A stretch of 64,000 nucleotides of DNA from Clostridiales bacterium (GCA_017551865.1 JAFZKB010000027.1:186001-250000), one strand, 5' to 3'. Positions 1 through 9,310 are shown, numbered from the stretch's first letter. Notes: generated by a model from the letters alone, not told the origin. Made by a program: numbers and translations.

Positions 1-774
1 TCCAAGGTATTTTTTCTGACCGTTTCTCAAAGAATAAACAAAGTATCTGCTTAAATTGTCCAATTTCGGTTCATCCCAGGAAATCATTACTTCATTTTTA
101 CTTTTGTTACCATGAGGTTCAGCCTTAAGATTCATCGGGCTGGCATTGACAAGAAAATCTGCAATAGAAGAGATTCCTCCTTCGCTGCTGATGGCAAAGA
201 CCAAATTCTCCACGGTGTCGGATGAACCGGAAACGGCTTTCTTTCCCCAGGCAAGACTGCCATCCGAATTAAACGAAAGACAAAGCGTCATTATCCCGCT
301 ATCAGGATCAAGCGTAAAGTCCGAAGCGTGGAATACTGTAGCGGTTGGAATCACATTACTGCCATCCGTAATGGGTTGCATCGTCCGGATGGCTACATTA
401 TCCCTAACATGGATCGTATATGTAGATCCTTCGATCGAGAAGCCCTTATACGCATTTTGAATAAGGAAAAATGCTTTCAAATCCTCTCGTGGTTTGAAAT
501 ACATATTCCCGAACACCTCATTGATGGGAGCATAATCCGATGAGACTTCCGAGCAGTAAAGACAATGACGAACGACATTTCCCTGCTCATCTGTGTACTC
601 TTCGCCCCAATAATGCTCATGATTCATTCTTTTTAACTGATCAATAGTATCCTGGTTCGTCTGATCATCAATTCTGCGTAATCCACTCGCAAAAATGCAT
701 GTCGCCGGAACGATAGTGGTCAACATAACGATTGACAGAAAACTACTTAACAGTTTCTTAAATACTGGTTTCAT
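1..774 (-). CDS. Secreted protein with Fn3-like module, C-terminus outside window
   Basis: The start ATG is at 774 and the frame is still open at base 1, so at least 258 residues are present and the C-terminus is missing. Residues about 5-30 form a signal peptide (Lys-containing start, then a hydrophobic run). An H-E-H-Y-W motif and a CLYC pair follow, then a beta-rich domain of about 140 residues. The beginning of an Fn3-like module (YFVYSLRNGQKKYLG) is last and matches modules in the genes at 916, 4535 and 9345. The N-terminal domain aligns by eye with those of 916-2106 and 9345-10538 but is the most diverged. GGGAGG lies 7 bases before the ATG. It has its own ECF-type promoter element at 860-889. 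The function is unknown; an extracellular or surface role is inferred. Confidence 0.85.
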   Translation of the reverse strand, partial: MKPVFKKLLSSFLSIVMLTTIVPATCIFASGLRRIDDQTNQDTIDQLKRMNHEHYWGEEYTDEQGNVVRHCLYCSEVSSDYAPINEVFGNMYFKPREDLKAFFLIQNAYKGFSIEGSTYTIHVRDNVAIRTMQPITDGSNVIPTATVFHASDFTLDPDSGIMTLCLSFNSDGSLAWGKKAVSGSSDTVENLVFAISSEGGISSIADFLVNASPMNLKAEPHGNKSKNEVMISWDEPKLDNLSRYFVYSLRNGQKKYLG

Positions 775-859
775 AAAAACACCTCCCAATTATCTCGCTA
801 TGCCATAATGCTCTTCCGTGTGTTACTTTGCCGTCTGTCCGGCGATGTCTTTCACTATG

Positions 860-889
860 TATATCAATAAACAAATGCTTGTCGCTACA
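860..889 (-). promoter_or_regulatory. ECF-type promoter element A
   Basis: Read on the minus strand this is TGTAGCGA, 16 bases, GATATA. The same two blocks with the same spacing occur at 4300-4329 (before the ECF sigma gene) and 10892-10921. The A/T-rich flank upstream (CATATGAGA and ATTTGTA-like) is shared with the element at 4300. It lies about 85 bases before the ATG at 774. Recognition by the local ECF sigma factor is inferred from this sharing. Confidence 0.65.
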
Positions 890-915
890 CGATTTTACAA
901 ATCTCATATGTCGAA

Positions 916-2106
916 CTACTTCAGTGCGCGTCCATAGGTATATTTCGCCGTCTGTCCGACGATCATCTTCCCGTTACTGTCTTTAAAGTACGGGAATACC
1001 CAGTAATAGTTATACTCTGTTGAAGACGCCGCCTTATCCGTAAATGTCGTTCCCTTGGTCGTCATACCGACGTATGCATATGCTTTTCCGTCCACGATCC
1101 CGTAAACGAGATAACCCTCAGCTCCCATCACCTTGTCCCAGGTAAGTTTTACCCCACCTTTTACAGATGAAGCTTTAAGATTAGCTGCAGCTGGAAGTCC
1201 GCCTTTTGCATATACATAGTTCGGGCATTTTCCAACACGCATTTTCCCGGATGCATCTTTGATATATGGAAATACCCAGTAATAGTTATACTCTCCGGCA
1301 ATGGCTTTTGTATCAGTGAACGTTGCACCTTGAGTCGTAATTCCTGCATAACCGTAAGTACCATTCTTCAGACCATATACAAGGTATCCTTGTGCATCGG
1401 AAGAAGGCGTCCACGAAAGCTTTACCTGATTTGCGCCGCCGGGCACAGCTTTGAGTCCCTCTGTTTTCAGATGCAAAAGAATATTGGAGATAGCATAGCC
1501 GGTCATTTCCGAATCAGATTCTTTACACCAATATGTAATCGGTGCAATTCCTCCGCTATTAGAAATATAGAAGCGCAAACTGTAAAACCATGAACAATCC
1601 CCTGGCTGATATGGAACTTCATCCCATCCCATCACAAGACTCCCATCAAAACCGACATTTACACACAAAATTTTATTGGTTCCGTCATCGTTGACAAAAT
1701 CAGACGCATGGATCGGTGTTCCAGCTTCTACCATTTCGGTTCCCATCCGATAAGATTTACTTGGAGTTATGACCGAGTCTTCTGTCAGATAGATTAAAAT
1801 CATCATTTCAAGAAGAGAAACTCCCTTATGCACATTCGTTAATGTGAATGTAATATCAGGAATTCTGTAATACGGCTCAAAACAGACACTGTCAAGAACT
1901 TCATTTAGAACTGGCGGATGCTCTGTCGTAAATGCATTGCAACCCGGATCTTCACAGTACCATCCGCTTAAATCTGTTGCTCTCGCCCATACATGATCGT
2001 GATCTTCTTCCTTGTCCGCCATTAGGCCGGAAGCAGGAAGACAGGATATCGTCAAAGCCAAAATCAATAATATCGAAACGGCTCTTTTCTTCAACAAACA
2101 CCTCAT
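916..2106 (-). CDS. Secreted protein with two C-terminal Fn3-like modules
   Basis: The start at 2106 is chosen because AGGAGGG sits 7 bases upstream and the N-terminus then aligns with the paralogue at 10538; an in-frame ATG at 2124 overlaps the preceding stop and has no such site. A signal peptide (about residues 1-30) is followed by an H-D-H-V-W motif and a CEDPGC pair, a beta-rich domain of about 150 residues, and two Fn3-like modules, each with YLVYG, VGMTT/GITT, FTD and YYWVFPY motifs. The protein ends in YGRALK. There is no LPXTG motif, SLH domain or other known anchor. It is the third gene behind the ECF sigma and anti-sigma genes, so it is probably co-transcribed with them. Function unknown; the paralogues suggest a duplicated extracellular protein family. 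Confidence 0.85.
   Translation of the reverse strand: MRCLLKKRAVSILLILALTISCLPASGLMADKEEDHDHVWARATDLSGWYCEDPGCNAFTTEHPPVLNEVLDSVCFEPYYRIPDITFTLTNVHKGVSLLEMMILIYLTEDSVITPSKSYRMGTEMVEAGTPIHASDFVNDDGTNKILCVNVGFDGSLVMGWDEVPYQPGDCSWFYSLRFYISNSGGIAPITYWCKESDSEMTGYAISNILLHLKTEGLKAVPGGANQVKLSWTPSSDAQGYLVYGLKNGTYGYAGITTQGATFTDTKAIAGEYNYYWVFPYIKDASGKMRVGKCPNYVYAKGGLPAAANLKASSVKGGVKLTWDKVMGAEGYLVYGIVDGKAYAYVGMTTKGTTFTDKAASSTEYNYYWVFPYFKDSNGKMIVGQTAKYTYGRALK
919..1461 (-). repeat. Fn3-like double-module coding block, copy 1
   Basis: This segment encodes the two C-terminal Fn3-like modules. It is recognisably similar at DNA level to 4538-5090 and 9348-9890 (for example the stretch covering YTYGRAL and the KDSNGKM region), which suggests fairly recent duplication or gene conversion among neighbours. 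Boundaries are approximate. Confidence 0.6.
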
Positions 2107-2123
2107 ATTCGTCCCTCCTGCCA

Positions 2124-3677
2124 TTATTGGGACAAAAGAATCGATTCCAATTCTCTCATCTTGTCTAATGTCATATCAAAGAAACCATTAAATGCTGAAT
2201 AAGTGCGGGAGACCGGTGAATAATGAATACGGATCCGGTACCCTTCTCTTACCTCAATAACAAAAGTCAGCGATCCTTTTTTCCATAAGGCATCCGCAAA
2301 TTCCTTAATTTCTGATAATTCGTACTTTTTCTGTTCTGTTTCAACTTCCGAAGACTTTCCTGTGCTTTGAGAAGCAATAGTGTTTGTCACAGAATCCGTA
2401 GTCGTCTCAGAAGGGACTTCTGTAATTGTTCCCTCATTAACTTCCGTAGTCGTCTCAGAAGTTGGTTCTTCAGTTACTTCTCCAGAGATTTTCTCCGTTT
2501 CTTCCTTGGACGATTCACTAATCATCTCTTCGGGTACTTCAGCAGCGGTTTCCTCAGCAGATTCCGTGACCGGTTCCGCATTCATTTCCGAAATTGACTC
2601 TAAAGTGGTTTCAGAAGCAAATTCAGTAGTCGATGCTGAAGATTCTTCTGTGGTCATTTCCGTAGTTATTTCATCAGTTGTTTCCATGATCACATCTGCC
2701 GTTGTCTCAACAATCACTTCAGATGATTCATCCGCAGTTGTTTCCGTAGTTTGCTCAATAGACACTTCCGTAGTCTCTTCCACAGTCGTTTCTGTTGTTA
2801 GCTCTGTGGGCACATCAGTAGTCACATCCGTGCTCGTTTCCGTGGATATTTCCGCAGCGGTTTCTGTGGCAGGGTAAAAGGCTTCCGGCCGATAAGAAAT
2901 CAGCCCAGTGCTCTCATCCACATATACTGCATCATTTCCATATTGCTCTTTCCAAGCTTCCACCAGTCGCCGATTATTCTCAGTAAGTCCAATGTTCGTA
3001 CATTTATTGAGAAGGTCGATAACTTTTTCAATTCTATCCATATCTGTAATCGTATGGATCAGCTGATCATCATTGTCATAAACTTCAATTTTGATGCCTT
3101 TTTCTGGTAATCCGTACTTCGTAAAAATGGAATTTGACAGGTCTCCCTCTTCGAATTCGATCTCATACCCGATCGTTGAAATGAAGGAATACCTATCGTC
3201 TTCCTCAAGGATGAGTATGGAGGAGTTCTCCGGATACTTCGAATAATGATACACTTTTCTTCCGACGTCATTTCCGTTTTCATCATCTTTGGTACCAGTC
3301 ACCACACCCGCGTATTCTCCAATGTCTTCTTTTGTTATGACTTCATCATCCAGATTTTCAGGCAGACCATAACGAATTCGATCTTCCGCATTCGCTAAGC
3401 CGACATAGACAAGATCGTCCTGATAATCTATAAAGAGCATGCGCGAGGAAGAGTATTCTTTTCTGTTACGGATCTCTAACTGATTATCCTTCGTCCTCTT
3501 CATCAACCCGGCGTTTACCAGAAGAAGGGATGCAGCCGCTACAGCAAGTCCAACAACGGAGGTGACAACTATCTTAATTCGTGTCTCCTTCCTCTTATGT
3601 ATTTCTGGAATATCTGATTCAATGATAAGATCAGGATCTATATCCGCCATTTTATTCAATAGATCTTTTCCGTTCAT
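2124..3677 (-). CDS. Membrane anti-sigma factor with Thr/Glu-rich stalk
   Basis: The 517-residue protein is encoded directly after the ECF sigma gene with a 4-base ATGA overlap, the usual layout of a sigma/anti-sigma pair. Residues 1-33 are a short cytoplasmic segment (ADIDPDLI), which would bind the sigma factor. Residues 34-57 are a single membrane helix. Residues about 60-275 form a folded-looking outer domain. Residues about 276-440 are almost entirely Thr, Glu, Ser and Val in short TTE-type repeats, a mucin-like stalk. The last 70 residues form a small mixed domain. No HxxxCxxC zinc anti-sigma motif is present, so the assignment rests on position, topology and length. The layout resembles RsgI-type sensors with extracellular modules, but the partner is an ECF factor and not SigI. 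The outside signal is unknown. Confidence 0.75.
   Translation of the reverse strand: MNGKDLLNKMADIDPDLIIESDIPEIHKRKETRIKIVVTSVVGLAVAAASLLLVNAGLMKRTKDNQLEIRNRKEYSSSRMLFIDYQDDLVYVGLANAEDRIRYGLPENLDDEVITKEDIGEYAGVVTGTKDDENGNDVGRKVYHYSKYPENSSILILEEDDRYSFISTIGYEIEFEEGDLSNSIFTKYGLPEKGIKIEVYDNDDQLIHTITDMDRIEKVIDLLNKCTNIGLTENNRRLVEAWKEQYGNDAVYVDESTGLISYRPEAFYPATETAAEISTETSTDVTTDVPTELTTETTVEETTEVSIEQTTETTADESSEVIVETTADVIMETTDEITTEMTTEESSASTTEFASETTLESISEMNAEPVTESAEETAAEVPEEMISESSKEETEKISGEVTEEPTSETTTEVNEGTITEVPSETTTDSVTNTIASQSTGKSSEVETEQKKYELSEIKEFADALWKKGSLTFVIEVREGYRIRIHYSPVSRTYSAFNGFFDMTLDKMRELESILLSQ
2385..2880 (-). repeat. Degenerate Thr/Glu-codon repeat tract
   Basis: The tract is built from many diverged copies of ACN/GAR-rich units within the anti-sigma gene. 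A 19-base exact repeat occurs at 2395-2413 and 2443-2461. Such tracts can change length by slippage. The open frame on the opposite strand here is a by-product of the repeat. Confidence 0.6.
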
Positions 3678-4255
3678 AATAATTCCCTCCGCTCAAGGTA
3701 CTGATGAAGATCCTTCCTCATACGAGTAAGAAGTGTCCTAACCGTACTTTCCTTCATATCCAATCGTTTTGCTATCGTCTCCATCTTATCAAGGTAGTAA
3801 TAACGTCTCATGAATACCAATCGTTTTTTAGGCGGCTGCTCCTTTAGAAATTTCCCTATCTCTTCTATCAAAAGATCCTCATCTATCTTGTTTTCAACAG
3901 AGATAGAAGAAGCTATACACTGTTCCATTTCCGAAGTCAATTCAGAAATAAACGCAAATCTCTTCAGTCTGCGGTCCCTTACACAACGATTGATAGAAAT
4001 CGTTCGAACGATCCTGGACAAGAAGGCAAGCAGATAGGTTCTCGGCTCATGTGGAGGAATTCTGTTCCATGCCTCCATATATGTGTCATTCTCACACTCT
4101 TCTGCCGTCTGCGTATTTTCAGTGATTCCGTAAGCGATACTCCGGATACGCGCACCATATTTAGCAGATACAATTTTGATCGCTTCTTCCTCGCGATTCA
4201 GGAACATATCTACGATACTGCTGTCATCACTATTTAATACTTTGTCTATTCTCAT
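3674..4255 (-). CDS. ECF-type RNA polymerase sigma factor
   Basis: The 193-residue sigma-70 family protein shows region 2 (about residues 25-95, with a motif around CENDTYMEAWNRIP) and region 4 with a helix-turn-helix (about residues 140-190, around MESTVRTLL-like KESTVRTLLTRMRKDL). Region 3 is absent, as in ECF factors. The stop overlaps the start of the anti-sigma gene by 4 bases. The start is uncertain: ATG at 4255 is preferred, but an in-frame TTG at 4264 is possible and neither has a clear Shine-Dalgarno site. The promoter element at 4300-4329 is one of three near-identical copies in the locus, so autoregulation is likely. The probable regulon is the neighbouring secreted proteins. Confidence 0.88.
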   Translation of the reverse strand: MRIDKVLNSDDSSIVDMFLNREEEAIKIVSAKYGARIRSIAYGITENTQTAEECENDTYMEAWNRIPPHEPRTYLLAFLSRIVRTISINRCVRDRRLKRFAFISELTSEMEQCIASSISVENKIDEDLLIEEIGKFLKEQPPKKRLVFMRRYYYLDKMETIAKRLDMKESTVRTLLTRMRKDLHQYLERRELL

Positions 4256-4299
4256 CTCGTTCAAATCATTTTTGACAGTCGACGATGTCTTTTAATATA

Positions 4300-4329
4300 T
4301 ATATCAATAAATATTATCTCGTCGCTACA
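4300..4329 (-). promoter_or_regulatory. ECF-type promoter element B (sigma operon)
   Basis: On the minus strand this is TGTAGCGA, 16 bases, GATATA, preceded by CATATGAGA and an ATTTGTA block shared with element A. It sits about 45 bases before the sigma start codon. Identity of both blocks and of the spacing with elements A and C supports a single dedicated sigma factor. Confidence 0.7.
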
Positions 4330-4458
4330 TGGTTATACAAATTCTCATATGTTCAATAATACCAAAGGCTGAACCAATACCGCAAACTGCGGATACAAAC
4401 CATGTCTTGATCTATCCATCAGTTAAGTGAAAGGAACTTGAGACACAACAAATCAGAA

Positions 4459-4498
4459 AAAACTTCCGTGAAATACAAATTGATAACACGGAAGTTTT
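4459..4498 (-). terminator. Rho-independent terminator after the LRR gene
   Basis: Inverted repeat AAAACTTCCGTG / CACGGAAGTTTT with a 16-base loop, 37 bases past the stop of the gene at 4535. The A-rich left side gives a U-rich tail on the minus-strand transcript. Confidence 0.7.
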
Positions 4499-4534
4499 AC
4501 TATTTCTTTATGTGCCCTTTAAATAAGACGATGC

Positions 4535-7468
4535 TTACAGCGCCCTTCCATAGGTATATTTTCCCGTCTGACCGACAACCATCTTCCCATTACTGTCCTT
4601 AAAGTAGGGATAGACCCAGTAGTAGTTGAACTGTGTTGTAGATGCCGTTTTATCCGTAAAAGAAGTTCCCTGTGTCGTCATACCTACATAAGCATAGGAC
4701 TTGCCTGCTACAATACCATATACCAGATATCCTTCTGCTCCAGTTACCGCATCCCAGGTAAGTTTCACTCCGCCCTTCACAGATGCGGCTTTCAGATTTG
4801 CTGCAGCAGGGCATATTCCCTTGGCAAAGACGTATTTCGTACAGGATCCCGGAAACATCTTACCAGTACTGTCTTTAACATACGGGAATACCCAGTAGTA
4901 ATTGTAATCGGAATAGATCGCTTTTGTATCGGTAAACGTTGTTCCCTGAGTCGTCATGCCCACATAACTATACTTACCGTTTTTCTGACCATAGATAAGA
5001 TACCCTTCTACTCCGGCACTTCCCTTCCAGGTCAGTTTGACTCTTTCCTTTCCTGCCGCTGTTGCTGTGAGATTCGTCACGGCTGAAGGCGCCGTAGTCT
5101 TCTTCCATACAGCATAGAAGGTCAGATTTCTGGATACGGTATACACTGTTCCCGCATGATATTGGGCAGTCGTCGCATCACTGGTCCTTGCCCATCCCAG
5201 GAAGGTATATCCGGTCTTCTCAGGGGAGATGGCTTCAATGGTAAACTTTTCACCATCAGCTGCCCACTCATAGAACACAGCCGGAGCTGTAGAGGATAAC
5301 TTGTATTCAATTTTATACGCTTTGTTATATGGAATCCAACCGCTTTGGCCAATCTGAGACGGATCGCTTGCCCACTTATCGGACGGATAATATATCTTAC
5401 TATCGTTATCAAGAGCAATGATTCCTCTTACGCCGAAGAAATCCTCATCACTTTGCCTGGTAGGACCACAAAGAAGCAGTATTCGTATCCTATCACCAGA
5501 GAAAGTATAACCACTTATTGAAATAACACTTTCAGGAATGGTAATTCTCTTTAATGATGTGCATGAAGCAAAACAGCTTTCACCCAATATCTTAAGCCCC
5601 TCAGGTAAGGAAATCCGAGAAAGGGAATTACACCCGAAAAACGCCGCTTCCCCCAGTTCTTTTACACCTGTAGGGATTGCAATCTGATTGATACCTGTTT
5701 TGGCAAAACAGTATACTCCCAAGGTTACATCTTCATGCTCGAAAGAATCCGGCATATTTACCTCGGTCAAAGAATTACAGTCGAAAAATGCATAACCCAG
5801 AATACTAGTTACGGTGGAAGGAATCGTGATGCTCTTTAACGACGTGCAGTTCGAGAAAGTTCTGGAGTGAATCGATGTCAATTGGTTAGACATTATTACT
5901 TTTTCCAACGAACTACATCCACAAAAAGCGGAGTGACCTATTTCTGTTACACTATCTGGTATTGTAACAGATTTCAGAGCTGTACATCCCATAAAAGCAC
6001 TCTCGCCAATTTCAGTAACACTTCCCGGGAAAGATATACTGGATAGAGATTCACAAGCATAGAACGATTGGTTGCCAATCTTAGTAACGCCATTTGATAT
6101 AGAGACCGAGGAAAGGGAAAAGCACTGTTTAAACACGCCCTCCGAGATCTCTGCAACTCCAGATGGTATCGTAATTTTCTTGAAAGAGCATTTGGCAAAT
6201 GCATTCGCACCTATGCTCTTAAGTCCATTGGGAAATACCGGATCCGGTAACGCGGGACAGTTCCAAAAAGCTGCTTCCCCGATACTTTCCAAAGATGCAG
6301 GCCATGTGAAGGATTTTAAAGCCGTACAATCAATAAAAGCATTATTTCCAATATTTTTAACAGAAGACGGCAGAGCCAACGATTGAAGAGATGTACATCC
6401 CTGAAACGCCCTTGCCCCAATCGTCTCCATTGTATTTGGAAGTATTACAGTCTTCAATTTCGTGCAATTCTGAAAAGATTCGCCTGGTAACTCTGTCGCT
6501 GTCCCCTTGATTGTTACTTTTGTTAAATTACTGCAACCAGAAAAAAGGGCATTCCCCAATCTTGTGATATTATCCGGTATAACTATTTCAGTTAGATTTG
6601 TGCAACCTCTGAAAGGAGCATAAAACTTCGTAACATGGGAAGGGATCTCAAATGAAGTCAATCCCGTACAGCCGAAAAAGATACCGTCATTCATGACAGT
6701 AACCTTTGGCGGAATCGTATATGTCTTTAAACCCTTACAATTAGCAAAAGCCAAAATTTCAATCGTTTCAACACTTTGCGGAAGATCAATTGAAGTAAGA
6801 CCAGTACATCCGGAGAAAGCCGCTTGGCCTATCGTCTTTAAACCGGAAGGCAAGGTGATAGATGTAAGTCCAGTACATCCAGAAAACACGCCTTTCCCTA
6901 ATGTCTGCAAACCAGAAGGAAGAGTCACTGAAGTCAACCCGCTGCAACCAAAGAATACAGTAGTTTTTAACTCGGTTAATGGAGCTTGAATAGAAACAGA
7001 CTTTAGTCCTGTACACTGATAAAAGGCCGCATCATCTATATTGTTCAGACTTTCTGGAAAGTTTATGGAAGTAATCGACGAATCTCTAAATGCAAACTGA
7101 CCAATCGTTGTTATGGTAGATGGAAGTGTCACACTTCCGAGAGCGGTACAGGAAGTAAAAGCATATTTGCCTATTGAGGTTGCACCTGAATTTACAATGA
7201 TTCTCTTAATACTAAGCCGGTATTCTTTCCATGGTCTCGAATCATTATACACAGTATTATTTATATATGTAAAATTATAATCATTCATGCTTCCAGTTCC
7301 GGATATGGTCAAAGTCCCTTCACTGTCAATAGTCCAGGTGAGAGAATCCCCGCAGGTGCCTGAATCAACAATAGATGCCGCAAATACTTTATTCGTCGGA
7401 TTCAATAAGACAACCGCAATCATCAAACCCAATATTACAGTAGATATGGAGATAAGCTTTCTCATCAT
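4535..7468 (-). CDS. BspA-like leucine-rich repeat surface protein
   Basis: The 977-residue secreted protein has a signal peptide ending near VFA (residues 1-30). About 25 LRR_5-type repeats of roughly 23 residues follow (pattern: LPxxLxxIGxxAFxGCxxLxxI), up to about residue 640. Next is a segment of about 80 residues resembling the Listeria-Bacteroides repeat (Flg_new), with GYTFLGWA and FYAVWKK motifs. Two Fn3-like modules ending in YGRAL complete it. BspA-type LRR proteins are known adhesins or host-binding proteins; here this is inferred. The ribosome site AAAGGAG is just upstream and two adjacent ATG codons are possible starts. It follows the NlpC/P60 gene by 30 bases, so the two are probably one operon. 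A terminator lies at 4459-4498. Confidence 0.9.
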   Translation of the reverse strand: MMRKLISISTVILGLMIAVVLLNPTNKVFAASIVDSGTCGDSLTWTIDSEGTLTISGTGSMNDYNFTYINNTVYNDSRPWKEYRLSIKRIIVNSGATSIGKYAFTSCTALGSVTLPSTITTIGQFAFRDSSITSINFPESLNNIDDAAFYQCTGLKSVSIQAPLTELKTTVFFGCSGLTSVTLPSGLQTLGKGVFSGCTGLTSITLPSGLKTIGQAAFSGCTGLTSIDLPQSVETIEILAFANCKGLKTYTIPPKVTVMNDGIFFGCTGLTSFEIPSHVTKFYAPFRGCTNLTEIVIPDNITRLGNALFSGCSNLTKVTIKGTATELPGESFQNCTKLKTVILPNTMETIGARAFQGCTSLQSLALPSSVKNIGNNAFIDCTALKSFTWPASLESIGEAAFWNCPALPDPVFPNGLKSIGANAFAKCSFKKITIPSGVAEISEGVFKQCFSLSSVSISNGVTKIGNQSFYACESLSSISFPGSVTEIGESAFMGCTALKSVTIPDSVTEIGHSAFCGCSSLEKVIMSNQLTSIHSRTFSNCTSLKSITIPSTVTSILGYAFFDCNSLTEVNMPDSFEHEDVTLGVYCFAKTGINQIAIPTGVKELGEAAFFGCNSLSRISLPEGLKILGESCFASCTSLKRITIPESVISISGYTFSGDRIRILLLCGPTRQSDEDFFGVRGIIALDNDSKIYYPSDKWASDPSQIGQSGWIPYNKAYKIEYKLSSTAPAVFYEWAADGEKFTIEAISPEKTGYTFLGWARTSDATTAQYHAGTVYTVSRNLTFYAVWKKTTAPSAVTNLTATAAGKERVKLTWKGSAGVEGYLIYGQKNGKYSYVGMTTQGTTFTDTKAIYSDYNYYWVFPYVKDSTGKMFPGSCTKYVFAKGICPAAANLKAASVKGGVKLTWDAVTGAEGYLVYGIVAGKSYAYVGMTTQGTSFTDKTASTTQFNYYWVYPYFKDSNGKMVVGQTGKYTYGRAL
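4538..5090 (-). repeat. Fn3-like double-module coding block, copy 2
   Basis: This encodes the two C-terminal Fn3-like modules of the LRR protein, with clear nucleotide similarity to 919-1461 and 9348-9890. Boundaries are approximate. Confidence 0.6.
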
Positions 7469-7498
7469 TCATTCTCCTTTCCAAAATCAGAATAGCCA

Positions 7499-9070
7499 TT
7501 AATGAGCATATCCGTTTACTTCTTCAGAAACAACACCTGGAACAACATTCCCACTTTCATAGAAAAACGGGAATACCCAATACCGGTTCAATTGTGTGGT
7601 AGATGCTAAAGTGTCAATATAATTCGTGTTAAGATACAGAGAAGTCATAGCAATAAGTCCATACGGAGCTCCATTGTGGTATCCATATATAAGGTAACCA
7701 TCAGCATCAGACTTTACCGACCAATCCAATCTTATTGACCCTAGTTGCTCTGTTAGCACAAGATCTTGGACAGCTGTACACACACCCGCCGCAGATACCA
7801 TTACACTCACGCTTCCTGGATACATTGTACCTCCATAATCAGTAACAAAAGGAAATACATAGTAATCATTTGTGCCTGACAAAGCGTTAATATCAGTGAA
7901 ACTTCCTACATAATTATCATTTATCAAGGTTGTTCCGTAAGTAATTCCACAATATCCATATACACCATTCTTTCTGGCATAGATCAGGTATCCATCTGTA
8001 TACCTGTTCCCTGTCCAGGTCAAAGAAACCTTGTATTTTCCTGCTGGACTTGCCTGAAGATCTGTTACAGAAGGAAGTGTAACATCCTCATTGATCAAAC
8101 GGACATATTTATAGATCTGAAGTCCGTTCATCTGCCGGATATCCCCTACAATAACTCCGCTTACCGTGTTATTCATTGCCGCTTCGATCACTTGCCCGTT
8201 TCCGATATAGATAGCCGTGTGATGAACTCCTTTGTAATGATCGCAGTTGTTTAAAAACGGACAGTTAGCATGATTTGCTGCACAATCTGCGTTATACCAG
8301 TAGATAATGTCACCCGGAAGCATGTCTGATTCATAATCAAGGTACTCCGGTGTCATAGCCAGATTGGAATTGTTATATGCACAGATCCCGTTTTCAAAAT
8401 CCTGGACTTGTCTGTCTGAACCCGCTCTCTGACGGACACCAAGGGCAGTAAGATACACATATTGTACAAATGAACCACAGGAAAATGTTTGTGGTGGTTC
8501 AGCATACAGTGCATATGGTTTTCCGATTTGGGAAAATGCTTCCAAAAGTATCTTCACTCGCCGGGTATTGGCATACCCCGTTTGCGCTGCAATGGATGTC
8601 ACCTTGTAGTCAGATCCAAAGGTAAAGACTATATGCTCATATGTAAGTGTCGTGTTACAGTATCTTACATTTGTGACCGGATCCGTATAGTAAATATCAC
8701 TTCCGATAGAAAAGAAACCTGTCGGATCTGTTCGTGGCGGATCGACAGTATCATACTGGTCTTTCCATCCGTCTTTTGGTGTTTGCTCCTGATATCTTTC
8801 GTATTCCTCCTGATATCCTTCACGAAGGATCTCTTCATCCGAAAGATGTTCAGATGTATCGACATTGCGGTCAGGATCAAGTTCTGTTTCATCAAAATCT
8901 TCTAAAAATTGAAGAAGCTTCTGATTAAGATCAGGATCGATCTCATTACCTTGAGTAGAACCCGGACGATTCTGATCACCTGAGTTATTCCCATCTGCGA
9001 CCAGTGATGAACCTATAACAGAAACCACAAGAAGTCCGGCAAGCAATGAGGTTATTATCCGTCTATTCAT
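7499..9070 (-). CDS. Secreted NlpC/P60 peptidase with Fn3-like modules
   Basis: The 523-residue protein has a signal peptide (about residues 1-25), an acidic Asp/Glu-rich linker (about 40-105), an NlpC/P60 cysteine peptidase domain (about 165-325) and two diverged Fn3-like modules. The catalytic Cys is C198 in FSCGSFVQYV and the His is H284 in GVHHTAIYIG. NlpC/P60 enzymes cut peptide bonds in peptidoglycan stem peptides. The domain is unusual in carrying a Cys-rich insertion around residues 263-276 (CAANHANC and CDHYK). AGGTGA precedes the ATG. It is the first gene of a two-gene unit with the LRR protein. The upstream region has only a weak resemblance to the ECF promoter element. Confidence 0.85.
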   Translation of the reverse strand: MNRRIITSLLAGLLVVSVIGSSLVADGNNSGDQNRPGSTQGNEIDPDLNQKLLQFLEDFDETELDPDRNVDTSEHLSDEEILREGYQEEYERYQEQTPKDGWKDQYDTVDPPRTDPTGFFSIGSDIYYTDPVTNVRYCNTTLTYEHIVFTFGSDYKVTSIAAQTGYANTRRVKILLEAFSQIGKPYALYAEPPQTFSCGSFVQYVYLTALGVRQRAGSDRQVQDFENGICAYNNSNLAMTPEYLDYESDMLPGDIIYWYNADCAANHANCPFLNNCDHYKGVHHTAIYIGNGQVIEAAMNNTVSGVIVGDIRQMNGLQIYKYVRLINEDVTLPSVTDLQASPAGKYKVSLTWTGNRYTDGYLIYARKNGVYGYCGITYGTTLINDNYVGSFTDINALSGTNDYYVFPFVTDYGGTMYPGSVSVMVSAAGVCTAVQDLVLTEQLGSIRLDWSVKSDADGYLIYGYHNGAPYGLIAMTSLYLNTNYIDTLASTTQLNRYWVFPFFYESGNVVPGVVSEEVNGYAH

Positions 9071-9266
9071 GCAATCACCTATACCCTTTCCAATAAAATG
9101 CCCAGTCTATAAATTCAATATATATTGATAGTATTTCATGCGCAACAAAGCAAGCATATTGTTTACATTTTTGAAACATATATAAGGTGACAAACACATC
9201 GCGAAACAAATTGATGCAATTCATTTGTTAATCAAACCATTACATCATCTATCTGTTTCTATCAAA

Positions 9267-9310
9267 GAAAACCTTCCGTGATACCAGGAGGCGGATCACA
9301 GAAGGTTTTC
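9267..9310 (-). terminator. Rho-independent terminator
   Basis: Inverted repeat GAAAACCTTC / GAAGGTTTTC, extended inside by CGTGAT / ATCACA, located 35 bases after the stop of the gene at 9345. The minus-strand transcript continues into a U-rich stretch. Confidence 0.7.

Noticed and set aside
2380-2877. Plus-strand Ser/Val-rich frame
   Set aside because: It is a mirror image of the Thr/Glu codon repeats in the anti-sigma gene.
2385-2880. CRISPR-like repeat array
   Set aside because: The repeats are irregular, lie inside a coding frame and have no constant spacers.
9115-9150. Fourth ECF promoter element before the NlpC/P60 gene
   Set aside because: The minus strand has TGTTGCGC and ATATAT, but two bases of the first block and the GATATA block do not match; it is too degenerate to call.
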